Numbered from the stretch's first letter, positions 34,371-45,761 are shown. The stretch: 64,000 nt of DNA from Magnolia sinica (GCF_029962835.1 NC_080582.1:22700032-22764031), one strand, 5' to 3'. Numbers and translations are program-made. Notes: generated by a model from the sequence alone, not told the origin.

Positions 34371-34920
34371 GGTGGGCCCCACGTGGGACCCACCTGCGTG
34401 AGAAAAATGGTGTGGCTGGTGAGTACGTCACCAGTTTCTGTGGACCCACCGCATATGTATGGGTCTTATCCACCGTACATCTGTCCAGACGGTGGGACCC
34501 ACTTCAACTCGTGTATCGTCCATCACCACCGTCCAGAATGTCTGGACGGTGCAGTGGGCTCCAGCAAGATGCATGTGCCTCAAATCCACACCGTCCAGAC
34601 CTCTGGACGGTGGGCTGGTCACCAGGTATGTATTACATCTAACCGTCCATCCATCATGACGGTGGGACCACCTGGATGAGGCGCTGCATCCACCGTCCAG
34701 CCCATGGACAGTGGATCCCAGCCATGATGTATGTGTTTTACACATGCCGTCCATCTGTTTTTTATGATGGGACCCACTACCATCTGTCGACTGCAAGTTC
34801 TGTGTGTTCCACTACCAGGGACGTCAGCAGGGGGGTTTGGGACCCCACCATGATGTATGCTTTGTATCACACCGTCCAGATGGCTGGATGGTGGGCCCAT
34901 GCTTAATGTATGTGTTACAT
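33860..34920. repeat. Hairpin-rich block of GTCC/GGAC motifs, copy 1
   Basis: Recurring short palindromes such as ccgtccagacctctggacgg (34591-34610), ccgtccagaatgtctggacggt (34529-34550) and accgtccagctt..ctggatggtg, spaced 50-110 bp and alternating with gggacccac and catgatgtatg. The words are those of the foldback MITE termini. An AT tract (34313-34368) splits the block. Many long frames on both strands across it are by-products. Confidence 0.75.
34313..34368. repeat. (TA)n microsatellite
   Basis: TA dinucleotides for about 56 bp within copy 1. Confidence 0.95.
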
Positions 34921-35151
34921 CCAAACCGTCTATCCATAGGGTGAGCTCAGTCTAAGGCTTGAGACCAAAATAAGACAGATCTAGTTATCAAGTGGACCAC
35001 ACTGCCAAAAACAGTGGAGATTGGACGTCTACCATTGAAACCCTTTTGGGTCACAAGAGTTTTAGACCAATATGATATTTGTTCATCAGGTTGGTTCAAG
35101 TCCTTATGACTTATGAACAGACAAGATGGAAAACACATGTTATGTATATGA

Positions 35152-35414
35152 GGTCCATGTGCAGGGCACACCTGTGATGTGTATTAGGCCCATTGTGGTA
35201 TATTTGAGGCCCATGGGCGAGGCCTATTGTGATGTGTTCAAGGCCCATGGGCAAGGCCCGATGTGATGTATTTCCGGCCCATGTGACATGGTCCATTGTG
35301 AAGTATTCAAGGCCTATGGGCGTAGCCCATTATGATACACTTGAGGCCCTTGTATGAAGCCCAATGTGATGTATGTGAGGCCTATGATTAAGGCCCAATG
35401 CGATGTATGTGTGG
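35152..35414. repeat. 34-bp tandem repeat (GGCCCATGGGC type), block 1
   Basis: Seven to eight units with starts at ggcccatgggcgaggcc, ggcccatgggcaaggcc, ggcccatgtgacatgg, ggcctatgggcgtagcc and so on; unit length 34 bp, one of 35. Each unit ends gatgtgtattca-like. Confidence 0.8.
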
Positions 35415-35639
35415 CCGCTACGTTGCGTATAAATCCCTTATGTGGGCCACTCCTCGGGAGCCATGTTGGTTAGATGTCTACATTGAGGGGCAATGATGGT
35501 TAAACGTCCTCATTGTGACCTTCCCTTAGGCTTTGTTAGACCCATTATCTTCGTGTGTTAACCCAAATAAGTGGACCCCATTTACCGTAGACGAATGACT
35601 CCGTGCTATCAAGTTTGATATAACCACGGTTGAGTGCCG

Positions 35640-36600
35640 ATATTTATACTATGGTTGATTGGCTGATCATCTATGGACCCCACTTTGTTAATCTACTGAT
35701 TATCAGTGTCGATTATCAAGGCTGACGCCGATTATCGACTCGATTGCTAATACCGATTGACGTGACCGATTTGCCGATTCTGATTATCGATCGATTCCGA
35801 TTGTCGTGGCCGATTGTCGATTAGCGATCGAGGCCGTTTGTCGTGACCGATTGCCGATTCCGATTGACTTGACAGATTGTTGATTAGCGATCGAGGCCGT
35901 TTACCATGACCGATTGTCAATTTTGATTGTCGTGATCGATTTGCCGTTTCTCATTATTGATCGATTCCAACTGTCACGACCGATTGTCGATACCGATTAA
36001 CGTGACTGATTTGCTGATTCTGATTATCGGTTGATTCCGATTATCGTGGCCGATTGTCGATTAGCGATCGAGGCCATTTGTCGTGACCGATTGTCGATTC
36101 CGATTGACTTGACCGATTACTGATTAACGATCGAGGCCGTTTACCATGACCGATTGCTGATTTTGATTGTCGTGATCGATTTGCCGTTTCTGATTATCGA
36201 TCAATTCCAACTGTCACGACCGATTGCCTGTACCAATTGACGTGACCGATTTGCCGATTCTGATTATCGATTGATTCCGATTGTCAATACCGATTGACGT
36301 GACTGATTTGTCGATTTTGATTATCGATCGATTTCGATTGTCGTGACCGATTGCCGATTCTGATTGACGTAATCAATTTGTCGATTCTGATTATCGATCG
36401 ATCCCGATTGTCGTGGCCAATTGCCGATTCCGATTTTCATGGCCGATTACCGATTTAGATTTTCGTGGCCGATTGCTGATTTCAATTTTCGTGGTCGATT
36501 ACCGATTCTGATTGTCGTAGCTGATTCCGATTATTAAGGCCGATTGTTGAGACCGATTCCAATTGTCAAGGCCGATTCCGATTGTCGAGGCCGATTGACG
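35640..36600. repeat. CGATT satellite with 240-bp higher-order repeat, copy 1
   Basis: Built from ~12-30 bp words around ccgattg/cgatcga/tcgtgaccgatt. A 240-bp higher-order unit is repeated without any indel: 35761-36000 aligns column by column with 36001-36240 (22 differences by my hand count), and the next 45 bp start a third copy before diverging. The remainder (36290-36600) is irregular. Confidence 0.85.
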
Positions 36601-37020
36601 AGGCCCAATGTGGGGTATATGTGGCCCGTATTTCAGGTCCATTGTGATGTGCATTTGGTCCATGTTTGAGGCCCAATGTGATGTATATATGGCCCGTATT
36701 TGAGATCGTTGTGATGTGTATTCAGCCCATGTTTAAGGCCCAATGTGATGTATATAAGGCTTATGTGATGAGGCCCATTGTGATGCATTTGAAGGCTAGG
36801 CGATAGAGCCCATTATGATGTATGTTAGGCCCATGAGAAAGGCCCATTGTGATGTATTCATGGCCCATGATGCATGGCCTATTTGATGTATTCGAGACCC
36901 ATTTGTAGGGCCCACATGTCGTGTATTTGAGGCCCATGAGCAGGGCCCGCCTGTTGTGTATATGTGGCCCTTGAGTAAGACCCACTGTGTTGTATATCAG
37001 GCCTTTGTGTGAGGCCATGA
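36601..37020. repeat. 34-bp tandem repeat (GGCCC type), block 2
   Basis: Continues the 34-bp pattern on the far side of the CGATT array (aggcccaatgtgatgtata, aggcccattgtgatgtatt, ggcccatgagcagggccc), more diverged than block 1. Confidence 0.7.
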
Positions 37021-39377
37021 GATCATTATATGTTTGACTCTATGTGGGCCATTCCTTGGGGGTAATGTTGGTTAAATGTCCACATTGTCGAGATCGATTG
37101 TCGATACCGGTTGTTAATACCGATTATGAGTATGTGACAGCTTAGCATCATGATACATGCCCATACGCATGTTTGTTATGAGATGTGGTTGATCATTGCA
37201 TATCTCATTGAGCATGTTATTATGAGACTCCCTAATAGGCGGAGGTTATCTCACATGAGCACGCGGTATGCGTAGGATTGATGCATGACTAGATCGTATG
37301 ACTCATACATCTCGCATTATGATTACTGTACACCCTAGCGACACCAGGGTCGTAGCCTCCACATGCATATCATGGATGGCCAAATGGGACACCGGAAACA
37401 TTTAGTTCTAGCATACGGGCACCATATATGTCCCTAGGTGAAAATTCCTAAACCTCCGTGGTCAGGAGACACCCCAACGTCGAGACCGAGTGGATACATG
37501 AGCGCCCGAGTGCCGAATACCACGAGGTTATGTCTCCCACTGTGTCGTGGTCGATTGGGAGGGGGTGTGGCCTTACCCGCCCGAGGATAGGGGGCAATAC
37601 TAGGCTGAGTTTGACCAACTCGTGAATGGGTCCGCTATTGACGTGTGGATAGGTATTGATAGACTATTAGTCAGGCGGATAGTGAGGTTTCTTACGCTCA
37701 CTTGGATTGTGCGGCTGGGAGAGCGACAGTGCCATTTGGAGTGTACTAAACCCCGGTGATGATCCCAGAGATGAACTGTACTGATATGTGGATTTAGTGA
37801 GCAGGAGTTGCATACTCACTCATGCATTCATTCATTCACTATCCACTCGGGTTAGTGGTGTGCAACTATTTATTACATGTGCCTTCGCAATGACCAGGAT
37901 TTCGGTTGGGGCGCACGACTAACTTGAGATCAGGAGTTTACCACATTGAATCTGCATATCCAAATTTAGGTATGGGACTGGTTTGGATAGAAGTCCCTTG
38001 TGATGGACCCCATAGCCTGCGATACTACGTACTATCATCCCGACTTTACACTCCAGTATGGTCATTCCATTCACACCGCATATTGCATAACATCCGCAGC
38101 ATACAGCATTTTAGGTTGTTGTGTCTCTGCATTTATATGGCCTAGGTACGGCTGACGCTATTTGTGTTACTCATCAGAAATGTATGTTGTATTGCATCTG
38201 ATATTTGGCTATCTATGATTCCCCATTTGCATAGTTGTTCTACATTACATATTCTAACATTAATTGACTTATGGACTTGTCCATATTTTCGCTTACTCTG
38301 TTATCGTATGATTTATGATCTTGTTAATATTCTGTTTACTATGATAATTCATGCTCTTGTCAGTACTTCCGCTTAATCTGATTACTCTGATATTGAATAC
38401 TCGACACTTACCTTGTGCACACACTTACACCACCCTCTAAGCTTTCTATAAGCTTATGCACGATAGATGCGTGCAGATGATGTTAGGTTGCAGTAGTGTT
38501 GAGCTTGGAGCGTGTAGCGGTCTTCTGGTGCTTGATTTTCGATTTATTTATTTCCCTTTCAGCATTGTACTCAAATGATTATATTAATGGATATGTGATG
38601 ATGATGTTGCCTTTTTGAATTGGGTAATCTTGTGGTTATGCTTATTATGAGTTAAATGTACAAAAAAAAAACCCCTCCTTGTAGGACCCTAGGATCAGAA
38701 TCTGGCGTATGGACACTAGGAGCCAAGAATGGGGTACTACGGAGGCTGTCAGCATCGGATTCGGCAATTGGGATTCCTGTGAATCTGATTTCCGGGTTTG
38801 GGGCGTAACACTTTTGACTAGGTTGGACTTGGTCCCTCAAGTCCAGGCCAGACCCGGACTCGGATCGGTTCACGCATGTTGGACTCAGTACTAAGTCGAG
38901 TTGAGTTCGGGTTAGGCCTATTTCAAAACTAGATCAAGTCGAGTTAGCCCTAACTTGATCCGACTCACTCCTCAATCCCCCACCTGCTTGTAGCTGACAA
39001 TAGTCCACCAACATCCCCTGCTCCAACAGATTTAGCTATCCTCACCCCTGACCAAGGCGGATGATGCTTAGAAGTGGACCTCTCACCCTACTTCTCCCTG
39101 GTAATAAGACCTCCCAGTGATCAGGATGAAAGCTTAGATGAACACACTATGGCAAGGCTAGCAACAAAATCTAACATCACCCTAGGAATGGGTGGATAAC
39201 TCAAGTCGATTCAGGGCCATGTTTTACCTATCTCTATGACAACAGTATCCCAGGAGCAGTCCACCTTGCCAAAGGAACCCGATCGTACGCACAGAAGAAG
39301 ACTAAAGATCCAATATTCAAAAGGTTCATGGAAATGTAGATTAAGGAGATTAAACAGAAGGGCCGTTAACACAAGAT

Positions 39378-40160
39378 GTGGGACTGATGGATAAAATACT
39401 AGTGTGGAATGCTCGAGGGATAGGCAATGCTTGCATTATCAGAACCACAAAGAGACTGATAAAGAAGTACAACCCCCTTATCATTGCCATCCTAGAACCG
39501 ATGATAGGAGAAGATAAGAGAGTGGGAACTGGCCTCTCTCTTGGCTTCCACTGCTCCTTCTCCAATGGCGCAAATGGAGGGAAATTTTGGGTCTTTCAAG
39601 GACCTTCTTTCCCTCTCAGTTTCTATTTCAACTAACCAATTAATCTCTTTTGCAGCTACTATCCCAAACTTTCAGCAGATGATTTATCTGACAGTGGTGT
39701 ACTCTAGCTGCGATAGGATCCAAAGGAGATCTCTATGGAACTCTTTGGCCAACATCTCTGCTTCAATTCAAGGTCCCTGGGTAGCTTGTGGTGACTTCAA
39801 TGCGATGACAACTGCTGAGGAAAGAAGAAGCTGCAGAATGGCAGACAGGGCTAGCATGAGAGAATTCTCGGATGCTATAAATGTTGCCGATCTGATTGAT
39901 GCAAGTTTTTCAAGGAATCGTTTCACATGGTACAACAACTAAGGAGGGCAGGCCCATTATGGGCTAGGCTTAACAGGGTGCTTAACAATGCGGACTGGTC
40001 TTTTGCATTTCCTAGTTTCCACGTAAGCCACCTTCCCCATGTGAACTCGGACCACGTGCCCCTCCTGCTGGATTTCCCTTCCACACTGCCTAGTGGTCCA
40101 AATCCATTCCGCTTTCAATGTATGTGGCTGCTACATGGCTCATTCCAACAGGTGGTTTAG
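39378..40160 (+). pseudogene. LINE ORF2 endonuclease domain (EEP fold), broken
   Basis: WNARGIGN..... (start of the AP-like endonuclease), ILEPMIG with the catalytic-type glutamate, then after a frameshift VACGDFNAM (GDFN at 39789-39803) and NSDHVPLL (SDH at 40046-40054). These are the conserved stations of the apurinic-like endonuclease that nicks target DNA for target-primed reverse transcription. A stop at 39942 separates GDFN from SDH. Confidence 0.88.
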
Positions 40161-40253
40161 GATGCCTGGAAAGTAGAGACCTCAGCCCACCCGTTATTTA
40201 ATGTTCTTCTCAAACTTAAGAGAGTTAAGGAGGCCCTGAAAAAGTGGAACAAG

Positions 40254-41676
40254 GTGGTGTTTGGCAGTATCACCTTGCAGGTAGCCCAGGTTGAAATGGA
40301 GCTGGCAGAGATAGAAAACAGAATGCTGGGCAAGCAAGATGATGCTACGATGCAGAGTGAATTGCAGTCGAATTTCAGGACTATCTCTTCCAAGCTTAAC
40401 CGATTAGAGATCATGGAAGAGACTTTCTGGAAGCCAAAATCCAGGGTCAATTGGTTGGATGTGGGAGACAGGAACACGCACTTCTTTCATGTTGTCGCTA
40501 CAGAGAAGCAGAGAAGGGCTGAAATTAGAAGTATTAGGCTGCAATCAGGGGACCTTATAACCGATCTAAAGAACATCAAACGTGCTGCAGTGGAGCATTT
40601 TGCTCAGTAGTTTTCAGCAGTTTCCTACATTGATCAGCCCTTGCTGATGGAGGTCATACTGCATTTGATTTCTAAGTAGCAAAATGCCGAGTTAATGGTC
40701 GTTCCTACCATGCAGGAAGTTCACCAAGTTGTGCTTTCCATCCCCGTGGATGGGGCAGCAAGGCCAAACGGTTTCTCCAGCACTTTCTACTCGGGGTGTT
40801 GGAATATCATCGCCCAAGACATCCTCCAAGTAGCAATTTATGTCTTCCAAGGTGGGGCAATTCTGCGCTCAATAAATGCATCTCTCATTTGCCTCATTCC
40901 CAAGTCTGTTACGCCTAGAAGTTTCTCAGACTTCAGACCGATTAGTCTGTGCAACTGTCTCTATAAGATCATCGCCAAGATCATAGCAATCAGGTTAAGC
41001 ACTATTCTACCTTTCCTGATTTCCCCAGAACAAGGGGCCTTCATCCAAGGCCGTCCCATAGCAGAGCATATTGCGCTAGCCCAGGAGCTATTCAGAGACA
41101 TTAATAGGAAGACCCGGGGAGGAAATCTAGTGATGAAAGTGGATATGGTAAAAGCATATGACAAGGTGGATTGGGGATTCCTCAAGAATGTGTTGCTTTA
41201 GTTCGATGGTAGAAAACTGTTGGGCCAGTGTTTAGTTGTCGGTCCTAATTAATGGAGAGGTGACTGGATTCTTCAAGTCTTCCAGGGGCCTTCGGCAAGG
41301 AGACCCGCTCACCCTTGCCCTCTTCATTTTAGCTGCTAAAGTCCTGAGCCGCGGGCTGAAAGCGTTGATCGCCCAAGAGATTATCCTTCCTTTCAAGTTG
41401 AGAAGAGGATGCCCAATTATCACTCATCTTCTCTATGCAGATGATATGCTGCTTTTCCTCAATGGCAGCTTAGCATCGATTAGGGCCATGAAGGCTTTCC
41501 TAAACGACTACCAGGTAGCCTCCAGTCAAACCATCAACTTTAACAAAAGCTCCTTTGTCTGTGCAAACTCACTCTCACCAGCTAGAACAGAACTATTGAA
41601 AGAGCCAGTGGAATCTCTAAATCATCCCCTCCCCCCCCCACATTCACTTATCTCAGAGTCCCCCTACGATCGGTAG
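40254..41676 (+). pseudogene. LINE ORF2 reverse transcriptase, broken
   Basis: FWKPKSRVNWLDVGDRNTHFFH (start of the linker), then FRPISLCNCLYKIIAKI, LISPEQGAFIQGR, VMKVDMVKAYDKVDW, SRGLRQGDPLTLALFILAA and LLYADDMLLF (YADD at 41433-41444). All are in correct order for plant L1 RT. A stop at 40608 and a frame change between 41201 and 41236 interrupt it. Catalytic aspartates DM and DD remain. Confidence 0.9.
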
Positions 41677-43094
41677 GCTAAAAGCCTCAGCCTTTCAGCC
41701 TCTCATTGATAAAGTCGATGACAGAATTTCGGGATGGCAGGCCAGGTTTCTCTCTCAAGCTGGTAGAACGGTGCTGATTCAAAATGTCTTAGGCAGTATT
41801 CTAGTCCACTCTCTTACAGCAACGTATCTCCCTTTGCAGGTGTTATCCTCCCTGGAAAAGTGATTGGTGAATTTTCTATAGGGATGGTCTGACGACAGAC
41901 ACAAACTCCATTGGCGGAGTTGGAGGATGATATCACATCCCAAAGAGGAAGGTAGCCTGGGAGTTAGGAAGCTAATAGATATAATGAAGGCTTTTAGGCT
42001 CAAGATGGCCTGGGCCATCAAGATCAAAAACAGTCACAGCCTGTGGAGTACTTTCATTGTGGCTAAATACGACCACAACCACAATTCTTGTGGCCAGCTA
42101 CATACGTTAGCCTTCGCCTCTCCTATCTGGAAAAAAAATCTAGCAACTTGTCCCTTTATTGGAAGCGTCCACACAACAGCAAATAGGCTTTGGTGAGAGC
42201 AATTTATGGAGCTCAAATTGGATAGGGCTGGGTCCCCTTCTCCAGATAAAAGGCATTCAAATCCCTCCTGACCTGCGTAGGCTAAAAATCAACCGGTTCC
42301 AAAGCAAGATCGGCCCTCTGCCTCCATCGACAGTTCTTAAAATCCTCCCCCAAGAAGTGATTGACTTCATTTTTCAAGCAGGTTTTTACCTAACTTCTGA
42401 CCCTGACCATCCATTTTGGCCATTCACTCCCTCTAGGGAGTTCTCAGTTCATTTGGCTTGGGATCTTTGTAGAGCGGGCCAGTCGCGCAAGTAGTGGGCC
42501 AGGTGGGTCTGGCACTCATCCCTTCCCCCAAAAATCTCCATTCTGGTTTGGAAACTCTTAATGAAGGCGATTTTGGTCGAGGTTGAGATTTAAGTTAAAG
42601 GCATCCAGATGGCCCTCAGATGTATTTGTTGTGATTGCAATTCGCCGCAAGGCCGAGCTGACCTAGACAGCAAGTTCATCCCCCACCTATTCCTCGATGG
42701 TAGCCCGGCAAGAGCGGCATGGGAGTTCATCGGGACTAGTTTCATAATCTCCATCTAGGGAGCCACTTCGGTGGGCCAACGTCTATCCCAATGGTGGTCA
42801 GTGTTGGCTGTAGTCAAGCCCAACTTTGGGGCGCACAAGCTGGCCCCTTGCGTCCTTCTTTGAGAGGTATAGAATGCAAGGAATGCAACGATGTTCTCCG
42901 AGATCAAGCCCTCCAAACACAGGCTGATAACATGTATAGGCTGGTGGATCCGTTTCATCAGGGACAGAATTGATGCACGGGCTACATCAGTGACCCTTCC
43001 CCCCCATCTCTATTTAGCTAGGGGGCCATTCCATCAGAGAGATGCACAGTTGCAAGGTCTAGCTCAATCCGCATCCCCTGCTCGTTCCTGTCCC

Positions 43095-43620
43095 CCAATC
43101 TCGATTGTGAAATGGAAGCGGCCTCCCAATGGATGGGTCAAGATCAACGTGGACGAGTCGTCCCTTGGGAACCCAGGATTGTCAGGTGGTGGGGGAATAT
43201 GCAAAGGAGACTCAGGAGATTTTCTGTTTGCTTTTGCTGACGGCTATGGAGTGTGATCCAACATTCACACAAAACTCAGGGCCATCCATGACAGATTACA
43301 TTTAGGACTGAGCATGGGTCTAAAACAGATTATTGTTGAATCTGACTCTGAGTTGGTCGTTGACTTCCTCACTGGAACAGCTTCCCCTAGCTAGAAATGG
43401 AACTCCTGGCTCTCAAGAATTCGCGGCATGCTTTCTTCTGATTAGATGATCTTCTCCCACACTCTGAGGGAAGGAAATGCCCTTACGGACTCCATGGCAA
43501 GGATGGGCAGTGGGACCCAAATTTCCTTCTTCTCTAGCAGCATAGCGGATGCTCCTACTCACATCAGAGGCCTCATCTTCTTGGACAAGGTGCGCCTAGG
43601 ATCAATTAGAAGCATGTAGT
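43095..43620 (+). pseudogene. LINE RNase H domain, broken
   Basis: KWKRPPNGWVKINVDESSLG carries the first aspartate; IIVESDSELVVDFL carries the ESDS motif; LREGNALTDSMARMGSGTQ carries the last acidic site. The usual glutamate of ELxA is replaced (KLRAIHDRL). Stops at 43254 and 43393 break it. Confidence 0.85.
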
Positions 43621-43694
43621 TCATTTCCCTTTGTTTTGCGGCCCTGCCCCTGGGGTATGACACCGTCCCCTTTTTTGTTTTTCCCTTCATGATA

Positions 43695-43727
43695 GGTTGC
43701 CCCAGATTCTTTTCATTCTGGGCAACC
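43695..43727 (+). other. LINE 3' stem-loop before poly(A)
   Basis: ggttgccccagattc...ttcattctgggcaacc can fold with GGTTGCCC pairing GGGCAACC and CAGA/TCTG, about 55 bp before the A-run. Possibly the RT recognition structure. Confidence 0.6.
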
Positions 43728-43824
43728 CAAAAAATTGTAAAGTTTGATCATCTGATCGTTATATATGAAGATCATCCTTTAAAAAAAAAAAAAAAAAAAC
43801 TCGATGCCCAACTCTATCCACTAG

Positions 43825-44780
43825 TGCCTACAGGGATATCCAAAAATTCCCTTCGATTTTATAGATGCCTTGCCTCACATGTCAGGCTAGCCAAATCCAT
43901 ACAGAAATGAATTACTGATATATTGACAGATGGTCTCCACATTCTTTATGCAAGTGTGCTCATCTTGTTATTAGATGGGCCTGATTTCTTAAGGCAAGGA
44001 ATCTACACCATCAGGATTACCAATAAGCAACTCCAATCTCACATCTACCTATTATTCATGTGTAAGATGAGTGCCCAAGTGAAGGGCGCGGGTACTTTCC
44101 TTAACGTGTTGACTCGCTGAAATGCACTAATGCAATCAGATATGATCCACAGCATGTCATCCACTTGTAACTCACCTCATGAAATTAATTACTTGATTTT
44201 TTAGCATAGTGTATGTGCATGCTTACCTATTTGAATATCGATTGGCTCTGATTCTTGTAGGAAACTCATCAACGCCATCAAGATTGTCTAATGAGTGGCT
44301 CAGATCAGTGTAACAAAGATGAAAGTTGAGGCGACCGACACTTCATTTACCAAATCAGGCTTAAATGTGTAGCAAGATGTGAATGATCTAATATGTGACC
44401 CATAGCCCTTATCATCTCCACCTTTATTAGTGGCTTTTCAAGTCTTCTCCTTCATTATTAACTTTTCAAGTCGTTAATTTACCTCTCTATGAGGGAGAAG
44501 TGGGTCATGGTAGCGTGAAAAGTTATTTATTTAGGAATTAATCAATCACCCCATAAGCGCTACCCTCCAATATGGACTCTTTTAGTTACTATTTTGCTCT
44601 CTTGTAAGGAAAAAGGTTAGTCATAAGGTTGTATAAAATCTATTTAGGTAAGGAGCATGAAAAGGTACCCGATATCCATCCATCATACCACAAGCCCCAC
44701 TTTTTCTGTGTTGCTAGGTGTTTCATACTCTTATTTTCGATCCAAACTTAGGATAAATGAGGATTGCATAAACCTCCTTA
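43825..44780. other. Non-coding, nothing recognised
   Basis: AT-rich DNA with a 65-codon plus-strand frame (43923-44120) lacking motifs. No repeat boundaries resolved. Confidence 0.35.
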
Positions 44781-45027
44781 ACTTCTGTTAGAGGTGGGCA
44801 TCGGACCAAGTTGGATCGGATTGGGTCCGACTTGACTCGAACTGAAATTTACGTGGCTTGACTCGAACTCGATCTGATCCGGGACCGAGTCCGGGTCATC
44901 TAACTCTAACCGATCCGAACTACTGCTGGCCTGATCTGATCCGAGTCCGACTCGGTCAGGAAAACCGAGTTGGATCGGACTAGTCAAGGTTCGGATTCAT
45001 TTTCGGTAAAAATCATTATCCTCGCTG

Positions 45028-45150
45028 CTATTTTCGGTGTGGTCCATTTGAGCTTTAGATATGATTTTTTTTTTCAAATGCTCTAAAATGATCATGAAAA
45101 ATGGATAAATGGTATGGATATAATAAATACATCATTGTGGGGCCCATGTA
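45028..45150. mobile_element. Foldback MITE, right-end piece
   Basis: cggtgtggtccatttgagc, aaaaatggataaatgg and tcattgtggggcccatg are the last ~120 bp of the family. Confidence 0.55.
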
Positions 45151-45296
45151 ATTGATCTCATTTGAGGCGTTCGTATAACCCGAAGCTCGCGGCGCGTCTA
45201 TCTACATGTTACTGTGTTGACATGCACAACACGAAACTGTCACTTGCGTGTAGGCGCGGATTAGATATTGACAAGGTCAACACCAAATTGCTACGA

Positions 45297-45761
45297 AGTG
45301 ACGCCACTGAGCTTTATGGACCCCACCATGATGCGTATGTTGTATCCATACCATCCAACCATTTGTAGAGATGGTTTTATGGCATGAGAAAAAGAATGAG
45401 ATAGATCTAAAGTTCAAGTGGACCCACCACAGAAAACCGTGAGATCAGTCACACCCACCGTTGAAACATTTATAGGTTCCACCATCATGTATTTTTTTTA
45501 GATCCAACCTATTCATAATTTAACATAGAGATAGATGAAGTGAAAACAAAAATATAAGCTTGATTGGAAACTTCTATGGCACCTAAGAAGTTTTGAACGA
45601 TGGATGTCACTGTCCCCACTATCTTCTATGGTGGGGTCCACTTGAAATTTAGATCTATCTCATTATTTTTCTCATGCCATAAAACAATCTCTCCAAATGG
45701 ATGGATGGTATGGATACAACACATGCATCATCGTGGGTCCACAAAGCTTAGTGACGTCACT
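45297..45761. mobile_element. Foldback MITE, full length, TSD AGTGACG(C/T)CACT
   Basis: Element 45309-45749 (~441 bp) has inverted ends gagctttatggaccc / aagctttgtggaccc and is mirrored through its whole length (gtggacccaccacagaaaa near the left, tctatggtggggtccac near the right). AGTGACGCCACT (45297-45308) and AGTGACGTCACT (45750-45761) flank it. The duplicated sequence is itself palindromic, so the exact limit (9-12 bp) is ambiguous. Inserted in the hAT element 44789-46670. Confidence 0.78.

Larger units (their letters stand above)
32890..38815 (+). mobile_element. Giant LTR-like element, copy 1 (5.9 kb), TSD CTTTT
   Basis: Element 32895-38810 (5,916 bp) starts TGTAAGACCCGTATCC and ends GGGGCGTAACA, with exact duplication CTTTT at 32890-32894 and 38811-38815. 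Copy 2 lies inverted at 54802-60524. Ends of the TGT.A.../...GGGGCGT.ACA kind occur on LTRs of some plant Ty3/gypsy chromoviruses (Del/Tekay), so I read it as a very long solo LTR; neither end sequence recurs inside. No coding region is supportable. Order inside: pyrimidine-rich leader (33270-33700), hairpin-rich block (33860-34920), GGCCC 34-mers, CGATT array, GGCCC 34-mers, and a 3' portion (37020-38810) that is the best-conserved part against copy 2. Alternative: a non-autonomous TG..CA element with no LTRs. Confidence 0.85.
38967..43799 (+). mobile_element. L1-type LINE, ~4.8 kb, nearly complete ORF2 but broken
   Basis: Plus-strand order: tail of ORF1/linker (38967-39370), endonuclease (39378-40150), reverse transcriptase (40690-41680), zf-RVT (41900-42480), RNase H (43090-43610), 3' hairpin (43695-43727) and poly(A) (43781-43799). 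Frameshifts near 39580 and 41200 and stops at 39942, 40610 and 41674 inactivate it. It inserted in the hAT element: ACTC ends the left flank (38963-38966) and restarts after the A-run, and removing the LINE rejoins gatccgactc with gatgcccaactcta. Confidence 0.9.
29991..43824. mobile_element. hAT-type element carrying three nested insertions
   Basis: The left terminus TAGAGCTGGGCACGAG (29999) pairs with the right terminus TCGATGCCCAACTCTA (ending 43816). Flanks TCCACCAT (29991-29998) and TCCACTAG (43817-43824) agree at 6 of 8 bases, as for an aged hAT duplication. Own sequence is 29999-30610, 32787-32889, 38816-38966 and 43799-43816: gactcg/gagtcgag-rich DNA plus an (AT)n run, a C-run and a minisatellite. 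Everything else is later insertions. The same termini bound the element at 44789-46670. Confidence 0.8.

Noticed and set aside
33330-34796. Frames up to 217 codons on both strands
   Set aside because: They cross the hairpin-rich repeat block of the giant element; both strands are open because the words are palindromic, and no domain is visible.
35152-37020. CRISPR-like array
   Set aside because: Units are contiguous tandem repeats without unique spacers, and the DNA is plant nuclear.
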